In this document: in pieces, positions 15,517 through 20,973 of the stretch
Position numbering within the stretch: the first letter of the stretch is position 1
Layout: each line of letters starts with the position of its first letter
DNA from: Firmicutes bacterium CAG:95
Lineage (GTDB): Bacteria; Bacillota; Clostridia; Lachnospirales; Lachnospiraceae
Reading direction: 5' to 3'
Assembly (NCBI GenBank): GCA_000438155.1
Contig: FR902977.1
Span: 54,364-75,336, forward strand
DNA: 20,973 nt
Program-made: the position numbers and the translations under genes
The notes under the pieces: generated by a model
What the model saw: only the letters and a program-made list of their open reading frames with translations
What the model was told of the DNA's origin: nothing
Database searches by the model: none

Positions 15517-16872
15517 ATGAAACAATTAGAACAAAGCTTAACAGAAGGTTCTTTAGGGAAAAAAATCTTTTTATTTAGTCTGCCATTAATGCTGAGCAAC
15601 CTCTTGCAGGTGCTCTTCAATATGGCAGATATTGCTGTTGTCGGTAAATTTGCCGGAAGCAATGCTCTGGGATCCGTTGGTTCCACAGCAATACTCGTAA
15701 CTTTATTTACGAGTTTTCTGATTGGTGTCGGCGGCGGAATCAATGTGCTCGTTGCCCTCCACATCGGTGCAGGTAATAAGAAAGAAGCAAAAGAAACCAT
15801 TACAACCGCTTACGTGCTTTGCCTGTGCATGGGAATTCTCCTTCTTTTTGTCGGAATTTCAAGTGTCCGTGGCATTCTTTCTTTAATGAATACCAAACCG
15901 GAGCTGATCGATGGAGCGGTTCTGTATCTGCGGATTTATTTCCTGGGACTCCCGGCTGTCGGCGTGTACAATTGTGGTAATGCCATTTTAAGCGCTGCCG
16001 GAGATACGAAAAAACCACTTTATTTCTTGTCCATTGCCGGAGTGGTCAATGTTGCCTTAAACCTGCTGCTTGTCATTGTTTTTCACCTGGATGTTGCCGG
16101 TGTTGCCATTGCAAGTATTATTTCACAGTATATCTCTGCCATATTAATCACCCATGCCCTTACGCATGGAGACAACGTATACACGATTTCTCTGCGCCAT
16201 CAGCCTTTGCATTCTCTCGTGTTAAAGGATAAGCTGATTGCAATTTTAAAGCTGGGACTTCCTTCCGGCTTACAAAATATGGTCTTCATGTTCGCAAACC
16301 TCTTCGTCCAGGTTGGTGTCAACAGCTTCTCGGCAACTATGGTTGCCGCCAATTCTGCTGCCGCCAATGCAGACGGACCGGTATACGAAGTCATGGCCGC
16401 TTTCTATGTTGCCTGCAGCAGCTTCATGGGGCAGAATCTCGGCGCAAAGAAAAAGGACCGTGTCTTAAAGAGCTACTTTGTAAGTCTGTCCTATTCCTTC
16501 TTTATCGGACTGATTCTCGGACTTACGATCCTCTTTATGGGTCCAAATTTCCTGTTATTATTTACTTCCGATCCTGCGGTAATCGAGCTTGGCATGTACC
16601 GCCTTAAAATTATGAGCGTATCCTATGCATTCTCTGCTTTTATGGATTGTACCATCGCCGCCTCCCGTGGACTTGGCAAGACCGTTGTTCCCACCTTTAT
16701 CGTAATTATGGGCTCCTGCGTCTTCCGTGTGATCTGGATTTATACCATCTTCGCCTACTTTAAAACCATTCCGTCACTATACCTGCTCTATATCTTCTCC
16801 TGGGCCATTACTGCAGCGGCTGAAATTATTTATTTCCAGGCGATTTACCGGAAGGAAATGAGGGAAGTGTAA
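15517..16872 (+). CDS. MATE-family multidrug/cation antiporter
   Basis: A 451-residue membrane protein of the MATE family (NorM/DinF-like), the usual length with about 12 helices in two homologous halves. The opening SLGKKIFLFSLPLMLSNLLQ followed by VLFNMADIAVVGKFAG is the typical first helix pair of the family, as is FLIGVGGGINVLVALHIGAG in the third helix. The start of the second half, LKLGLPSGLQNMVFMFANLF followed by VQVGVNSF, repeats that pattern. It would export drugs or metabolites using a sodium or proton gradient; the substrate cannot be told. The ATG has AGGTGA four bases upstream. It is divergent from the alarmone synthetase and convergent with hipA, whose stop codon lies one base away, so no terminator fits between them. 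Confidence 0.95.
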   Translation: MKQLEQSLTEGSLGKKIFLFSLPLMLSNLLQVLFNMADIAVVGKFAGSNALGSVGSTAILVTLFTSFLIGVGGGINVLVALHIGAGNKKEAKETITTAYVLCLCMGILLLFVGISSVRGILSLMNTKPELIDGAVLYLRIYFLGLPAVGVYNCGNAILSAAGDTKKPLYFLSIAGVVNVALNLLLVIVFHLDVAGVAIASIISQYISAILITHALTHGDNVYTISLRHQPLHSLVLKDKLIAILKLGLPSGLQNMVFMFANLFVQVGVNSFSATMVAANSAAANADGPVYEVMAAFYVACSSFMGQNLGAKKKDRVLKSYFVSLSYSFFIGLILGLTILFMGPNFLLLFTSDPAVIELGMYRLKIMSVSYAFSAFMDCTIAASRGLGKTVVPTFIVIMGSCVFRVIWIYTIFAYFKTIPSLYLLYIFSWAITAAAEIIYFQAIYRKEMREV

Positions 16873-16873
16873 A

Positions 16874-18001
16874 TTACTGAATATATTCCCCTAACATTTC
16901 ATAAACACACTCCTTTATTTCGTTAGCTGTTTTTTGGGACTTTGCAACATTGAGTCCTATCTTTTCAGCAACTGCAAGAATATCTTCCATTCCCGGATTC
17001 ACTCCATTTCCGTTAACCGTAGTGGCATGCTCGCCTCCCAGAGAATTCGAATAAGTAAGATCATACGATGGTGATAAGATCCATCTTTGTGCTTTTTCCT
17101 CATAGAGATAAGTAAAATTTTTCGAGTGATCATCTCTGTTATGGGCAAATACATTGAAGCACATAAGTCGGTAGAGTTTTTCACATTCTTCCATTGATCT
17201 GGTAAGCTGGAGTGTAAGTTTCATTAAAATATCATAATCCAGATTGGGTATTCTATGAGAAGTCTCCAAAAGTCCTGCCGCCGATACCATATGAACCTTT
17301 CCTTCCTCACCTTTTCCCCTTCTGTCAAAACGTTTTGTTCCAAAATACCCTTTTGTTTTGTTTGAAGGAAACAGTCTTACTTCTTCCATATTCAACCCAC
17401 ATGCCTGTGCACAAAGTGCATAATCATATTCCTGTTTTCCTATATTCTGACTGTCATCTGATGAAGGAAATTTAATGATCCAGTCTTCCTCTCCAACCTT
17501 CGTTAATATTTTAGGCCTCGCTCCTCCTGAGGACCCTCCCTTTGCAAATAAATAATCCAAATTTTCACTTGATTCTGTATTTAAAATCCGCGAACACTCT
17601 CCCTCAATTTCATCCAGTGACAAGTCACCCTGCACATTTTCCATTAGAATGACGGGGCGATAGGTTAATGCGCCCATACCAGAATTGCCGACAATAGCCA
17701 GTCGTTCCAAACTGCCAATTGTCTGTGGGTTAAGCCCGTTTCTTCTCATCAGACGATCTACCAGAAGACGTCCCCATCCATCCGGCAAACTGTCTGCGAA
17801 TACACCGAAAAGTCCCTCAAAAGGATCTATCTTTGGTACAAAAACTTTCTTTTCCAGTGGTAGTGAAAACGGGCTGATTGAGAAACCATCCCGCAGCCAT
17901 TCCCCATCATATTCAAATACTGCAAGTCTGTTCTCATACAAGGCCATGGTTCCAACCTGTCTGTCATGATAAAAAATATCAACCTTATTTAGTCTGTGCA
18001 T
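16874..18001 (-). CDS. hipA: HipA-family Ser/Thr kinase toxin
   Basis: A 375-residue HipA-type kinase. In E. coli HipA phosphorylates glutamyl-tRNA synthetase and causes growth arrest and persistence; HipB neutralises it. The N-terminal subdomain (about 5-100) includes LPDGWGRLLVDRLMRR. The Gly-rich loop SSGGARPK (157-164) holds the serine that inactivates the kinase when autophosphorylated. The catalytic loop is RDDHSKNF (289-296), with Asp290 equivalent to the E. coli catalytic Asp, and PSYDLTYS holds the metal-binding Asp314. All key residues are present, so the enzyme looks intact. The ATG has GAGGAGG upstream, inside the end of hipB, and the two genes overlap by 17 bases, so they are translationally coupled. 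It is shorter than E. coli HipA (440) but within the range of Firmicute homologues. Target unknown. Confidence 0.93.
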   Translation of the reverse strand: MHRLNKVDIFYHDRQVGTMALYENRLAVFEYDGEWLRDGFSISPFSLPLEKKVFVPKIDPFEGLFGVFADSLPDGWGRLLVDRLMRRNGLNPQTIGSLERLAIVGNSGMGALTYRPVILMENVQGDLSLDEIEGECSRILNTESSENLDYLFAKGGSSGGARPKILTKVGEEDWIIKFPSSDDSQNIGKQEYDYALCAQACGLNMEEVRLFPSNKTKGYFGTKRFDRRGKGEEGKVHMVSAAGLLETSHRIPNLDYDILMKLTLQLTRSMEECEKLYRLMCFNVFAHNRDDHSKNFTYLYEEKAQRWILSPSYDLTYSNSLGGEHATTVNGNGVNPGMEDILAVAEKIGLNVAKSQKTANEIKECVYEMLGEYIQ

Positions 18002-18266
18002 GAATTACCTCCTCAATGGAAGCAAATGGTACCTTGCTGAATAATTCTTCAAGTTCTCCCTCTACTTCAAGTGCTATAGCTATTTTTGTAAGCGACTGAA
18101 GTGAAATCTCCCCCGTTTGTTCAAACCGTTTTAATGATCCGAGACTTACACCGGATCTTAAGGCAAGATTTTTCTGTGAAAGTTTCTTTCTCTTGCGAAG
18201 CTGAACCATTCTCTCTGCAATCTCTGTATTAATTTCTTTCCATGTTTTTTGATATAAATTAATCAT
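17985..18266 (-). CDS. hipB: HipB-family antitoxin, XRE helix-turn-helix regulator
   Basis: A 93-residue antitoxin and autorepressor. After a short N-terminal helix, residues about 20-75 form an XRE helix-turn-helix: MVQLRKRKKLSQKNLALRSG then VSLGSLKRFEQTGEISLQSL, TKIAIALEVEGELEELF. It precedes hipA and overlaps it, the standard order of hipBA modules. By analogy it binds HipA and the operators just upstream. There is no Shine-Dalgarno sequence before its ATG: the palindrome GCTAATATATTAGC ends directly at the start codon, so initiation may be leaderless. Another Met at residue 20 would cut into the first helix and has no better ribosome site. Confidence 0.93.
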   Translation of the reverse strand: MINLYQKTWKEINTEIAERMVQLRKRKKLSQKNLALRSGVSLGSLKRFEQTGEISLQSLTKIAIALEVEGELEELFSKVPFASIEEVIHAQTK

Positions 18267-18358
18267 GCTAATATATTAGCCCAAATTGCAAATTTTATCA
18301 AGTTTAGGATAATATATTATTCCAATTTACAAATTATGACTAAGATTACAATTTATGA
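18267..18358 (-). promoter_or_regulatory. hipBA promoter and repeated operators
   Basis: The promoter on the minus strand is TTGATA (18301-18296), a 17-base spacer and TAATAT (18278-18273), six bases before the hipB ATG. The -10 lies within the perfect 14-bp palindrome GCTAATATATTAGC (18267-18280). The core TAATATATTA recurs at 18310-18319, 41 bases (about four helical turns) away. It is followed in both cases by CCAA and a shared TTrCAAATT motif, which has copies at 18286, 18327 and 18346. HipB bound here would block its own promoter. The sequence signals are seen; the binding is inferred. Confidence 0.65.
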
Positions 18359-18435
18359 TCTATCTTTTATATTAATCAGAAATAATCAAAGAATCATGCC
18401 AGAATCTATCTAAAGGCTAAAATTTCAAAACAGGA

Positions 18436-18464
18436 TTGGCCAATTTAAAACTTAATGCTATGAT
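18436..18464 (+). promoter_or_regulatory. Promoter of the small RNA
   Basis: TTGGCC (18436-18441), a 17-base spacer and TATGAT (18459-18464), with TGC before it as an extended -10. It points to the structured stretch and terminator at 18471-18566 and to no gene on this strand. Start of transcription is predicted near 18471. Confidence 0.6.
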
Positions 18465-18470
18465 AAATCT

Positions 18471-18566
18471 ATAAGAAGGTGCTACCGTAAAGCAACGGTT
18501 CGCCTAGTTTATAGGTTATTGATCAAAAAAGCAACCTACATTCGGCATGGCGGTTGCTTTTTTGAT
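18471..18566 (+). ncRNA. Putative antitoxin-like small RNA (~95 nt)
   Basis: A short transcription unit made of the promoter above and the perfect terminator at 18522-18566, with no open frame. Predicted folds: a stem at 18478-18504, with GGTG/CGCC and ACCGT-AAAGCA-ACGGT, then CCTA/TAGG (18503-18515), then the terminator stem. It is convergent with the peptide gene 18523-18648, and its 3' end is fully complementary to that mRNA's end. The segment 18484-18498 resembles the plus strand of the peptide gene at 18608-18620 (11 of 13 bases with a two-base gap), so it could also pair with the toxin mRNA. The arrangement matches convergent type I antitoxins. The assignment is inferred. Confidence 0.55.
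18522..18566. terminator. Perfect bidirectional intrinsic terminator
   Basis: ATCAAAAAAGCAACC (18522-18536) and GGTTGCTTTTTTGAT (18552-18566) are perfect 15-bp inverted repeats around a 15-base loop. Six A on the left arm and six T on the right arm give a T run in either direction. The left arm contains the peptide stop codon (18523-18525). It ends the small RNA on the plus strand and the peptide (and perhaps ABC-F) mRNA on the minus strand. Confidence 0.88.
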
Positions 18567-18648
18567 GTCTGGATCTTCTGTCGGTCTCGTTTTGCAGGAT
18601 ACTGATCACGGTAACAACGATGCTGATGATTGTTACTACAATATCCAC
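18523..18648 (-). CDS. Small hydrophobic peptide, candidate type I toxin
   Basis: A 41-codon reading frame starting with GTG. Residues 1-18 are one hydrophobic span rich in Val and Ile (VDIVVTIISIVVTVISIL). Then comes a polar, basic tail with QNETDRRSRHQKSNRH and a short end CRLLF. One membrane helix with a charged C-terminal tail is the form of small membrane toxins of type I systems in Firmicutes. The gene ends in the terminator it shares with the convergent small RNA. No good Shine-Dalgarno sequence is seen (GGG three bases before GTG), as is often so for such toxins, whose translation is kept low. It begins 17 bases after the ABC-F stop, so its own promoter would lie inside that gene; none was identified with confidence. 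It is next to hipBA. An unproven prediction. Confidence 0.5.
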   Translation of the reverse strand: MDIVVTIISIVVTVISILQNETDRRSRHQKSNRHAECRLLF

Positions 18649-18665
18649 GAGCCCGACAGTAAAAT

Positions 18666-20648
18666 CTATTGTTGTTGCATCTCTTCCAGCTCGGTTTCTG
18701 TCTCAAGCATCCGTTCAAGAAGGCTTTCCTGGTTCTGCTCTTCCTTCTGCTTCTGCTCTTCAAGCTCCATAAGCTTCGTGTAGTCGGAAGCCAGTGCCGG
18801 ATCCATGATCTGCATCTGCAGATCCGCAAGTCTTTGTTCGCTTTCTTCCAGCTGCTTTTCGTACTTTGCCATCTGCTGCTTTAAGCGGGACAGAATTTTA
18901 CCGGGATTGTAATACGTCTTCTTATCGAAAACATCTCTTAAGGTCGGTGTTTTATTTCCGGAACCCTCAGGTTTCTTTTCCTTCCTCTCTTCCTCCTGCC
19001 GTGCCTGCAGAAGCTGTTGCTGCTTCAGCTCTTCCTTCTGCAGGCGTTCCAGATATTCTTCATAACCGCAGTCATAAAAGACCGTTTTATCCTGCTTGAA
19101 ATCAAGCATTCCGGTTGCGATTTCCTTGATAAAGTAACGGTCATGGGAAACAAACAGGATCGTTCCGGTATAATTCTTCAACATATTCTCCAGCGCTTCT
19201 TTGCCAATGAGATCCATATGGTTCGTCGGCTCATCCAGAATCAGAAGATTCGGGCGCATCTTAAACATCTTACACAAGGCAAGACGTACCTTTTCTCCTC
19301 CGGAAAGCTGTCCGAGAGTCTTAAATACTTCTTCTCCGGTAAAAAGGAAGCTTCCTAATGCATTACGCACCTCTACTTCCTTCAGGGTCGGATACATGTC
19401 CCAGAAATCATTGAGTACAGTCTTATCCGGATACATACTTTCCGCAACTGCTGCCTGCTGGTCAAAATAACCGACCTCCACACCGGTTCCCACGGTATAG
19501 CTTCCTCCAAGTGGGGGAATTTGTCCCATCAGAGTTTTTAAGAGAGTGGATTTTCCTTTTCCGTTTTCCCCGATAATTGCAACGCGTTCTCCCTTTTTCA
19601 GGGTAAAGGATACCTTGCTCAACACATGATCGTATCCGATTTCCAGTGCTTTCAGCGTCAGTACATCGGTATAGCTGGTTGTCCGCGGAAGGAACTGACC
19701 GCGGAATGCCTTGGTATCAAATCTGCGGGGCTTCTCGATCAGAACCATATGCTCCAGCTGCTTTTCTTTGGAATGCACCGAAGCGACCTTGGTCGGGGTA
19801 TTCTTCCACTTCTCAATCCACTCGGTAAGACGCTTGATCTCTTTCTGCTGCTCTTCATAATCCTTTTCCTGTTTCAGAGCAGCCTCCTCCTTCAATTTCA
19901 TGAAGGTGGTATAATTTCCCGGATACCGTTTAATCCGATGATATTCAATTTCATAAGTCACATCAATGATGCGGTCTAAGAACATCCGGTCATGGGAAAC
20001 GATCACAACTGCCTTGTTATAGTTCTTCAAATATCCTTCGAGCCATTCAATCGTTGGCAGGTCCAGGTGGTTCGTGGGCTCATCCAGAAGCATAATGTCC
20101 GGACGGCTCAGAAGCAGTTTGATAAAAGCCACCTTGGTCTGCTGTCCTCCGGAAAATGTTCCGATCGGGCGGGCAATATCCTTCAGGTCAAAGCCAAACT
20201 TCTGGAACATCGTTTCCATATCACGACGATATGTATAGCCTCCCATTGCCTCCATTTGATCCTGCAGAGAGGAGTACTCATACATCCACTTCTGGTCATG
20301 ATCGGTCTCCATGATGTCCGTAAGCTCTTTCATCCTGCGTTCACAGGCAAATACCGGCTCAAATACTTTAAGGATCTCGTTTTCTACCGTAATCTCCTGA
20401 TCTTCAAAGCTGATCTGACGCAGATAGCCGATCTTCTGGTTTCCTGCCATCGCAATGCCACAGCTTTCATCACTGTCGATATTTGCCATGGTAATATCCC
20501 CGGCAATCAGTTTCAAAAGGGTCGTCTTGCCGCAGCCGTTGCGTCCGACGATCGCAATTTTTTCATGGTCATGTATGTCAAAGTTTACATCTTCAATAAT
20601 GGTTTCCGCACCGTATTGTACCAGTGCATGTCTGATCTGATATCTCAT
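18666..20648 (-). CDS. ABC-F family ATPase (ribosome-associated, translation factor or resistance type)
   Basis: A 660-residue soluble ABC-F protein with two ATPase domains and no membrane part. Domain 1: Walker A GRNGCGKT (35-42), signature FSGGQQ (165-170), Walker B LLDEP (187-191). The linker (about 240-310) is the charged helical P-site-tRNA-interaction segment, with KEEAALKQEKDYEEQQKEIK. Domain 2: Walker A GENGKGKS (360-367), signature LSGGEK (448-453), LDEPTNH (471-477). A long C-terminal coiled coil (about 590-660, Glu/Gln/Lys rich) follows. It resembles the YdiF/YkpA/Uup kind, which bind the ribosome. Whether it acts in stalled translation or gives antibiotic resistance cannot be told from the sequence. 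GGAGA lies five bases before the ATG. Its promoter lies in the end of spmA, and a leader of about 100 bases contains a stem-loop. Confidence 0.94.
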   Translation of the reverse strand: MRYQIRHALVQYGAETIIEDVNFDIHDHEKIAIVGRNGCGKTTLLKLIAGDITMANIDSDESCGIAMAGNQKIGYLRQISFEDQEITVENEILKVFEPVFACERRMKELTDIMETDHDQKWMYEYSSLQDQMEAMGGYTYRRDMETMFQKFGFDLKDIARPIGTFSGGQQTKVAFIKLLLSRPDIMLLDEPTNHLDLPTIEWLEGYLKNYNKAVVIVSHDRMFLDRIIDVTYEIEYHRIKRYPGNYTTFMKLKEEAALKQEKDYEEQQKEIKRLTEWIEKWKNTPTKVASVHSKEKQLEHMVLIEKPRRFDTKAFRGQFLPRTTSYTDVLTLKALEIGYDHVLSKVSFTLKKGERVAIIGENGKGKSTLLKTLMGQIPPLGGSYTVGTGVEVGYFDQQAAVAESMYPDKTVLNDFWDMYPTLKEVEVRNALGSFLFTGEEVFKTLGQLSGGEKVRLALCKMFKMRPNLLILDEPTNHMDLIGKEALENMLKNYTGTILFVSHDRYFIKEIATGMLDFKQDKTVFYDCGYEEYLERLQKEELKQQQLLQARQEEERKEKKPEGSGNKTPTLRDVFDKKTYYNPGKILSRLKQQMAKYEKQLEESEQRLADLQMQIMDPALASDYTKLMELEEQKQKEEQNQESLLERMLETETELEEMQQQ

Positions 20649-20676
20649 TTTATCTCCGTTAATTTTCTTGTGTTTC

Positions 20677-20703
20677 GTAACTGTTCCGCACCTTTACAGT
20701 TAC
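20677..20703 (-). other. Stem-loop in the ABC-F leader
   Basis: GTAACTGT (20677-20684) and ACAGTTAC (20696-20703) form a perfect 8-bp inverted repeat with an 11-base loop, between the promoter and the ABC-F start. No T run follows, so it is not a terminator by itself. Leaders of ABC-F resistance genes often attenuate expression, but no leader peptide is evident here. Confidence 0.4.
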
Positions 20704-20752
20704 TGTATTTCGTGTTCTCCGCCGGGCAGTTATCCGACGCATATTCGTTAAA

Positions 20753-20781
20753 AGTATAACAACTAATCTTTGGCTTTGCAA
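20753..20781 (-). promoter_or_regulatory. ABC-F promoter inside the end of spmA
   Basis: TTGCAA (20781-20776), a 17-base spacer and TATACT (20758-20753) on the minus strand. The -35 lies in the last codons of the spmA-like gene. The predicted start is near 20746, about 98 bases before the ATG. Confidence 0.55.
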
Positions 20782-20973
20782 TACAGGATTGAAACGAGAA
20801 GTCCTGCTGCCGTGGCAATCATGGCAGGCGCAATAATGACTGCCGGATTCACACTTCCGTATTGGGTCCGGTATGCAATCATGTTGACCGGAATAAGCTG
20901 CAAAGAAGAAATATTGAGAATCAGAAACGTGCACATTTCATTGCTGGCATAGAGCCGCTTCTCTTCCGGAATG
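20763..20973 (-). CDS. spmA: Spore maturation protein A-like (nucleoside-recognition domain), C-terminal part
   Basis: The last 69 residues of a gene that enters from the right edge. The sequence includes MCTFLILNISSLQLIPVNMI and a following NPAVIIAPAMIATAAGLLV membrane segment, which match the C-terminal end of SpmA, a membrane protein of the nucleoside-recognition (gate) family. SpmA and SpmB in Bacillus affect spore core dehydration. Here it points to a sporulating host. The stop is TAG at 20765-20763. The ABC-F promoter overlaps its final codons. The start and most of the gene lie outside the window, so the symbol rests on this tail only. Confidence 0.75.
   Translation of the reverse strand, partial: IPEEKRLYASNEMCTFLILNISSLQLIPVNMIAYRTQYGSVNPAVIIAPAMIATAAGLLVSILYCKAKD

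Noticed and set aside
18536..18829. A 97-codon minus-strand frame overlapping the peptide and the ABC-F end
   Set aside because: It is in another frame, rich in Arg, Cys and Ser, mostly inside the ABC-F coiled-coil region, and has no ribosome site. The 41-codon frame has the hydrophobic helix and the fit with the terminator.
19992..20759. A 255-codon open frame on the plus strand opposite the ABC-F gene
   Set aside because: The opposite strand encodes a full ABC-F protein with all motifs. This frame has no ribosome site, no recognisable domain and a Leu/Ile/His composition typical of an antisense shadow.

Overview
The window looks like a chromosomal segment of a spore-forming anaerobic Firmicute, most likely family Lachnospiraceae. 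The reasons are its Gram-positive style Shine-Dalgarno sites (GGAGG), AT-rich intergenic stretches, a spore maturation gene (spmA) at the right edge, clostridial glycerol genes including a DUF1667 module, and protein styles typical of gut Lachnospiraceae. No species can be named from the sequence alone. No rRNA, tRNA, CRISPR array or insertion sequence was seen.

Layout. (1) 1-7803 is an alpha-galactoside island. Two sugar ABC permeases (the first cut by the window edge) and a lipoprotein binding protein are read leftward. A divergent AraC regulator follows, then a LacI regulator and a GH36 alpha-galactosidase that form a second leftward unit. The 414-base gap between binding protein and araC holds a LacI-type palindrome, a 20-base-period direct repeat suited to AraC, and an araC promoter placed so close to the ATG that its mRNA would be nearly leaderless. 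The ABC ATPase is absent. The alpha-galactosidase has a near-consensus promoter and a roughly 255-base leader carrying a compact 154-base three-stem inverted-repeat element.

(2) 7850-15377 is a tightly packed leftward cluster: small alarmone synthetase, GlpA-type FAD oxidoreductase, a second FAD oxidoreductase fused to DUF1667, glycerol kinase, and a 760-residue protein with a degenerate cyclic-nucleotide-binding fold and a large unrecognised C-terminal part. Gaps are 1 to 36 bases, so they are probably co-transcribed. They would take up glycerol phosphorylation and glycerol-3-phosphate oxidation. The alarmone synthetase and the cNMP-like protein are unexpected partners.

(3) 15517-18648 holds a MATE exporter (rightward), then a hipBA toxin-antitoxin pair (leftward) with a palindromic operator overlapping its promoter. 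Next to it is an unannotated locus that resembles a type I toxin-antitoxin module: a 41-codon hydrophobic peptide facing a roughly 95-base structured RNA, the two sharing one perfect 15-bp bidirectional terminator.

(4) 18666-20973 holds an ABC-F ATPase, with its promoter inside the end of the preceding gene, and the C-terminal end of spmA.

Starts were moved from the longest reading frame to better-supported codons for the binding protein, LacI, alpha-galactosidase, both FAD oxidoreductases and the alarmone synthetase.
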